A stretch of 64,000 bases of DNA from Secundilactobacillus mixtipabuli. Its GTDB lineage: Bacteria; Bacillota; Bacilli; Lactobacillales; Lactobacillaceae. The notes beneath the pieces are model-generated. The model was not told where the DNA came from. It ran no database searches and worked only from the letters and a program-made list of their open reading frames with translations. The translations under genes and the position numbers were made by a program. Below, one piece after another: positions 62,266 to 64,000 of the stretch; position 1 is the stretch's first letter, and each line of letters opens with the position of its first letter. Location of the stretch: the NCBI RefSeq assembly GCF_002217925.1, contig NZ_BCMF01000002.1, positions 124,001 through 188,000 of the forward strand, read 5' to 3'.

Positions 62266-62994
62266 TTATGAACGAGCGGCATGATCCTTTGAATGCGCGT
62301 TGTTTTGACCATAGTAGGCGTTAGCACCATGTTTACGGTAATAATGCTTGTCCAGCAGGTACTGAGGTAATTCAGAACTTTGATGGGTTAATGCCATGGT
62401 GTGGAAGTCCTCTTCAGCAACAACTTCCAATACCTTGGAATTATAAACCGCCTTAGCAGGTGTTGGACCCCAAGCAAATGGTCCATGCTGGCTAACAAGA
62501 GCAGCTGGGACGGCTTCGTAGTCAAGACCACGTTCGTCAAAAGTTTTGACAATGGTCTTACCCGTATTGCCTTCGTAATCCTCTTCGATTTCTTCCTTGG
62601 TGAGGGCATCAGCTGCCGGAACATCACCAAAGAATGTATCGGCGTGAGTGGTGTTCATTGCGGGAATATCCATCTTAGCCGCAGCGAATGAAACTGCCCA
62701 AGGTGAATGCGTATGAACGATCCCGCCAATCTTTGGGAAGTGATTGTACAGGTACGTATGGGTTGGTGTATCGCTGGATGGGTTCATGTCGCCTTCAACA
62801 ACTTCACCCTTTAAGTTCACAACAACTAAATCGGAAGGCTTGAGCTTATCGTAATCAACACCTGATGGTTTAATAACGAATAGACCCTTTTCCCGATCGA
62901 TCCCTGAGACGTTGCCCCAAGTAAAAGTAACTAACCCAAGTTTAGGAAGCTGCATGTTAGCTTCATAAACCTCTTGCTTAAGATCTTCTAGCAT
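62266..62994 (-). CDS. araD: L-ribulose-5-phosphate 4-epimerase
   Basis: This 242-aa class II aldolase/epimerase has the AraD/UlaF motifs: WGNVSGIDRE, IKPSGVDYD, PSSDTPTHTYLY, the zinc ligands in VHTHSPWA, and the C-terminal YYGQNN. It converts L-ribulose 5-phosphate to D-xylulose 5-phosphate, feeding the phosphoketolase or pentose-phosphate route. No araA/araB or ula genes lie beside it in the window, so arabinose versus ascorbate use cannot be decided from context. The likely ribosome site AAGGAGTG is rather far (about 14 nt) from the ATG. Confidence 0.92.
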   Translation of the reverse strand: MLEDLKQEVYEANMQLPKLGLVTFTWGNVSGIDREKGLFVIKPSGVDYDKLKPSDLVVVNLKGEVVEGDMNPSSDTPTHTYLYNHFPKIGGIVHTHSPWAVSFAAAKMDIPAMNTTHADTFFGDVPAADALTKEEIEEDYEGNTGKTIVKTFDERGLDYEAVPAALVSQHGPFAWGPTPAKAVYNSKVLEVVAEEDFHTMALTHQSSELPQYLLDKHYYRKHGANAYYGQNNAHSKDHAARS

Positions 62995-63195
62995 TTTAAT
63001 ATCTTCACTCCTTAATTAATATCAGCATTGACCTGTAAGTTTGTAAAAATGCTTATCACGTATGCGCAGAAACATCATGTTTAGAAAACATAATTATATA
63101 AAATCTGAATAGTACCTCAAAAAAGCAAATTTTATCTCGTTAGATTTTACTCATTTTTATTAATTCCTAATACAAAATCACTTAAGTATATTTGC

Positions 63196-64000
63196 TCATA
63201 AACTAGACACATTTGTAACTCCCACTGAAACCTGTTTCTTAATGGTATACTTCAACATAAATGGTGCAATAATCGTCGTCAAAATAATGACAATTATGAC
63301 CCCTGAATAATATTCGGAGGATAAGAGATGTGCAGAAAATCCCGTTTGGGCAACAATTAATGCCATTTCCCCTCGAGACACCATACCTGAACCAATAATA
63401 CTGGAGGAAGTCATGCTCATCCCTAATACTTTAGCGCCAAATCCACATCCAATCCACTTCGAAATCAATGCTAATACTAGCAATGGAAGAATAAACTTTA
63501 AATTATTTAACAGATTACTGAATGTCATATTTAAACCTATACTAACAAAAAAACTGGAATGAAAACTGCATAACCAATAGGTTCGATTTCTGTATCAATT
63601 TGTTGTTTGTACGGAGTTTGCCCAATCGCTATCCCCGCAAAAAACGATCCCAGCACGGCACTTAAACCAAACAATGAAGCAAGATATGCCATTCCCAGAC
63701 TAATTACGACTGCCATTAAAACCACTGGAGAAGTTGATTGAATTTTAGTAGATATTTTCATTAATACTGGTACTAATAATTTGAATGCTAAATAAATAAA
63801 TATAAAATACACGAATTGTAGACCGAATCCTACCCAAATATTACCGCCACTCAATGTATTACTTGACTGTGTTTGTCCGACGTCACTGAAGACACTAACA
63901 AGTACACTTAGAATAACAATCGCCATAATATCATCTATTACAGCAGCACCTAGGATTGTTGTGCCTTCTTTTGAATTAAGTTTTCCTAATTCTTTTAATA
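63196..64000 (-). pseudogene. Na+/H+ antiporter (CPA2, NapA/KefB-like), frameshifted and cut by window edge
   Basis: The frame is open from the window end (LGKLNSKEG..ILGAAVIDDIMAIVILS, with the double-Asp ion motif) down to 63537, where it reads FIPVFLLV and stops. The next frame continues from 63528 with MTFSNLLNNLKFILP to a normal end. The expected sequence is PVFFVSIGLNMTFSNLL, and one base is missing in a run of seven A (63547-63553; T on the coding strand). Restoring an eighth base rejoins the frames exactly. Multiple membrane helices identify a monovalent cation/proton antiporter. This could be a real mutation, a phase-variable tract or a sequencing error. Confidence 0.8.

Overview
The window looks like a chromosomal segment of a Lactobacillaceae species (lactic acid bacterium). 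The evidence is seven cell-wall adhesins with KxYKxGKxW-type signal peptides and LPQT(N/D/H)E sorting signals, MucBP-like repeats, strong AGGAGG ribosome sites and near-consensus cre sites. The genus cannot be fixed from the sequence alone. The stretch from about 38.4 kb to the right end is visibly more AT-rich and holds most of the scars, pseudogenes and the IS, so it reads as accessory DNA.

Left part (1-38.1 kb). Two tandem L-type-lectin adhesins (the first cut by the window edge) are followed by an aromatic-decarboxylase-like amidohydrolase with its MarR regulator. Next is a nucleoside salvage unit (CNT transporter, RihB-like hydrolase, divergent YeiL-like Crp/Fnr regulator) in the same set as the E. 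coli nupX-rihB-yeiL locus. Then come a holin-like small toxin with a probable antisense RNA, a MarR regulator, a 54-aa basic ORF with a HigA-like HTH protein, a BspA-repeat adhesin, a cupin/CMD pair, a LysR regulator, a methyltransferase/HAD group, two lipoproteins (one a beta-lactamase-fold protein lacking the usual general base), an acyltransferase, a third lectin adhesin, NiaR with divergent PncB, an APC permease, a hydroxyacyl-CoA dehydrogenase, and two more adhesins. Most genes have clear hairpin terminators.

Middle (38.1-43.9 kb). A 44-aa Cys-rich membrane peptide, an ASCH protein and a coiled-coil protein are interspersed with three copies of a repeat made of a tRNA-3'-end-like segment plus a terminator. 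Two copies flank the seventh adhesin. The third copy contains a tRNA-Gly(CCC)-like 3' half and a perfect tandem 12-mer, and it truncates a remnant of another adhesin tail. I read these as attachment-site scars of integrated elements.

Right part (43.9-64 kb). This is a redox island. It holds a TetR, alcohol dehydrogenase and FMN/FAD reductase unit; a nitroreductase with divergent TetR; a second FAD/FMN reductase with divergent LysR; an OYE-type Fe-S/FAD enoate reductase with divergent MerR; and a third FAD reductase. A decayed copy of the OYE gene tail abuts the nitroreductase. Embedded in the island is a 740-aa protein joining a PLD-type nuclease motif to an SF3/AAA-like ATPase. It has no companion gene, and it is the best candidate here for an undescribed (possibly defence) system. 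A frameshifted IS30-type element, an integrase fragment, AraD and a frameshifted Na+/H+ antiporter complete the window.
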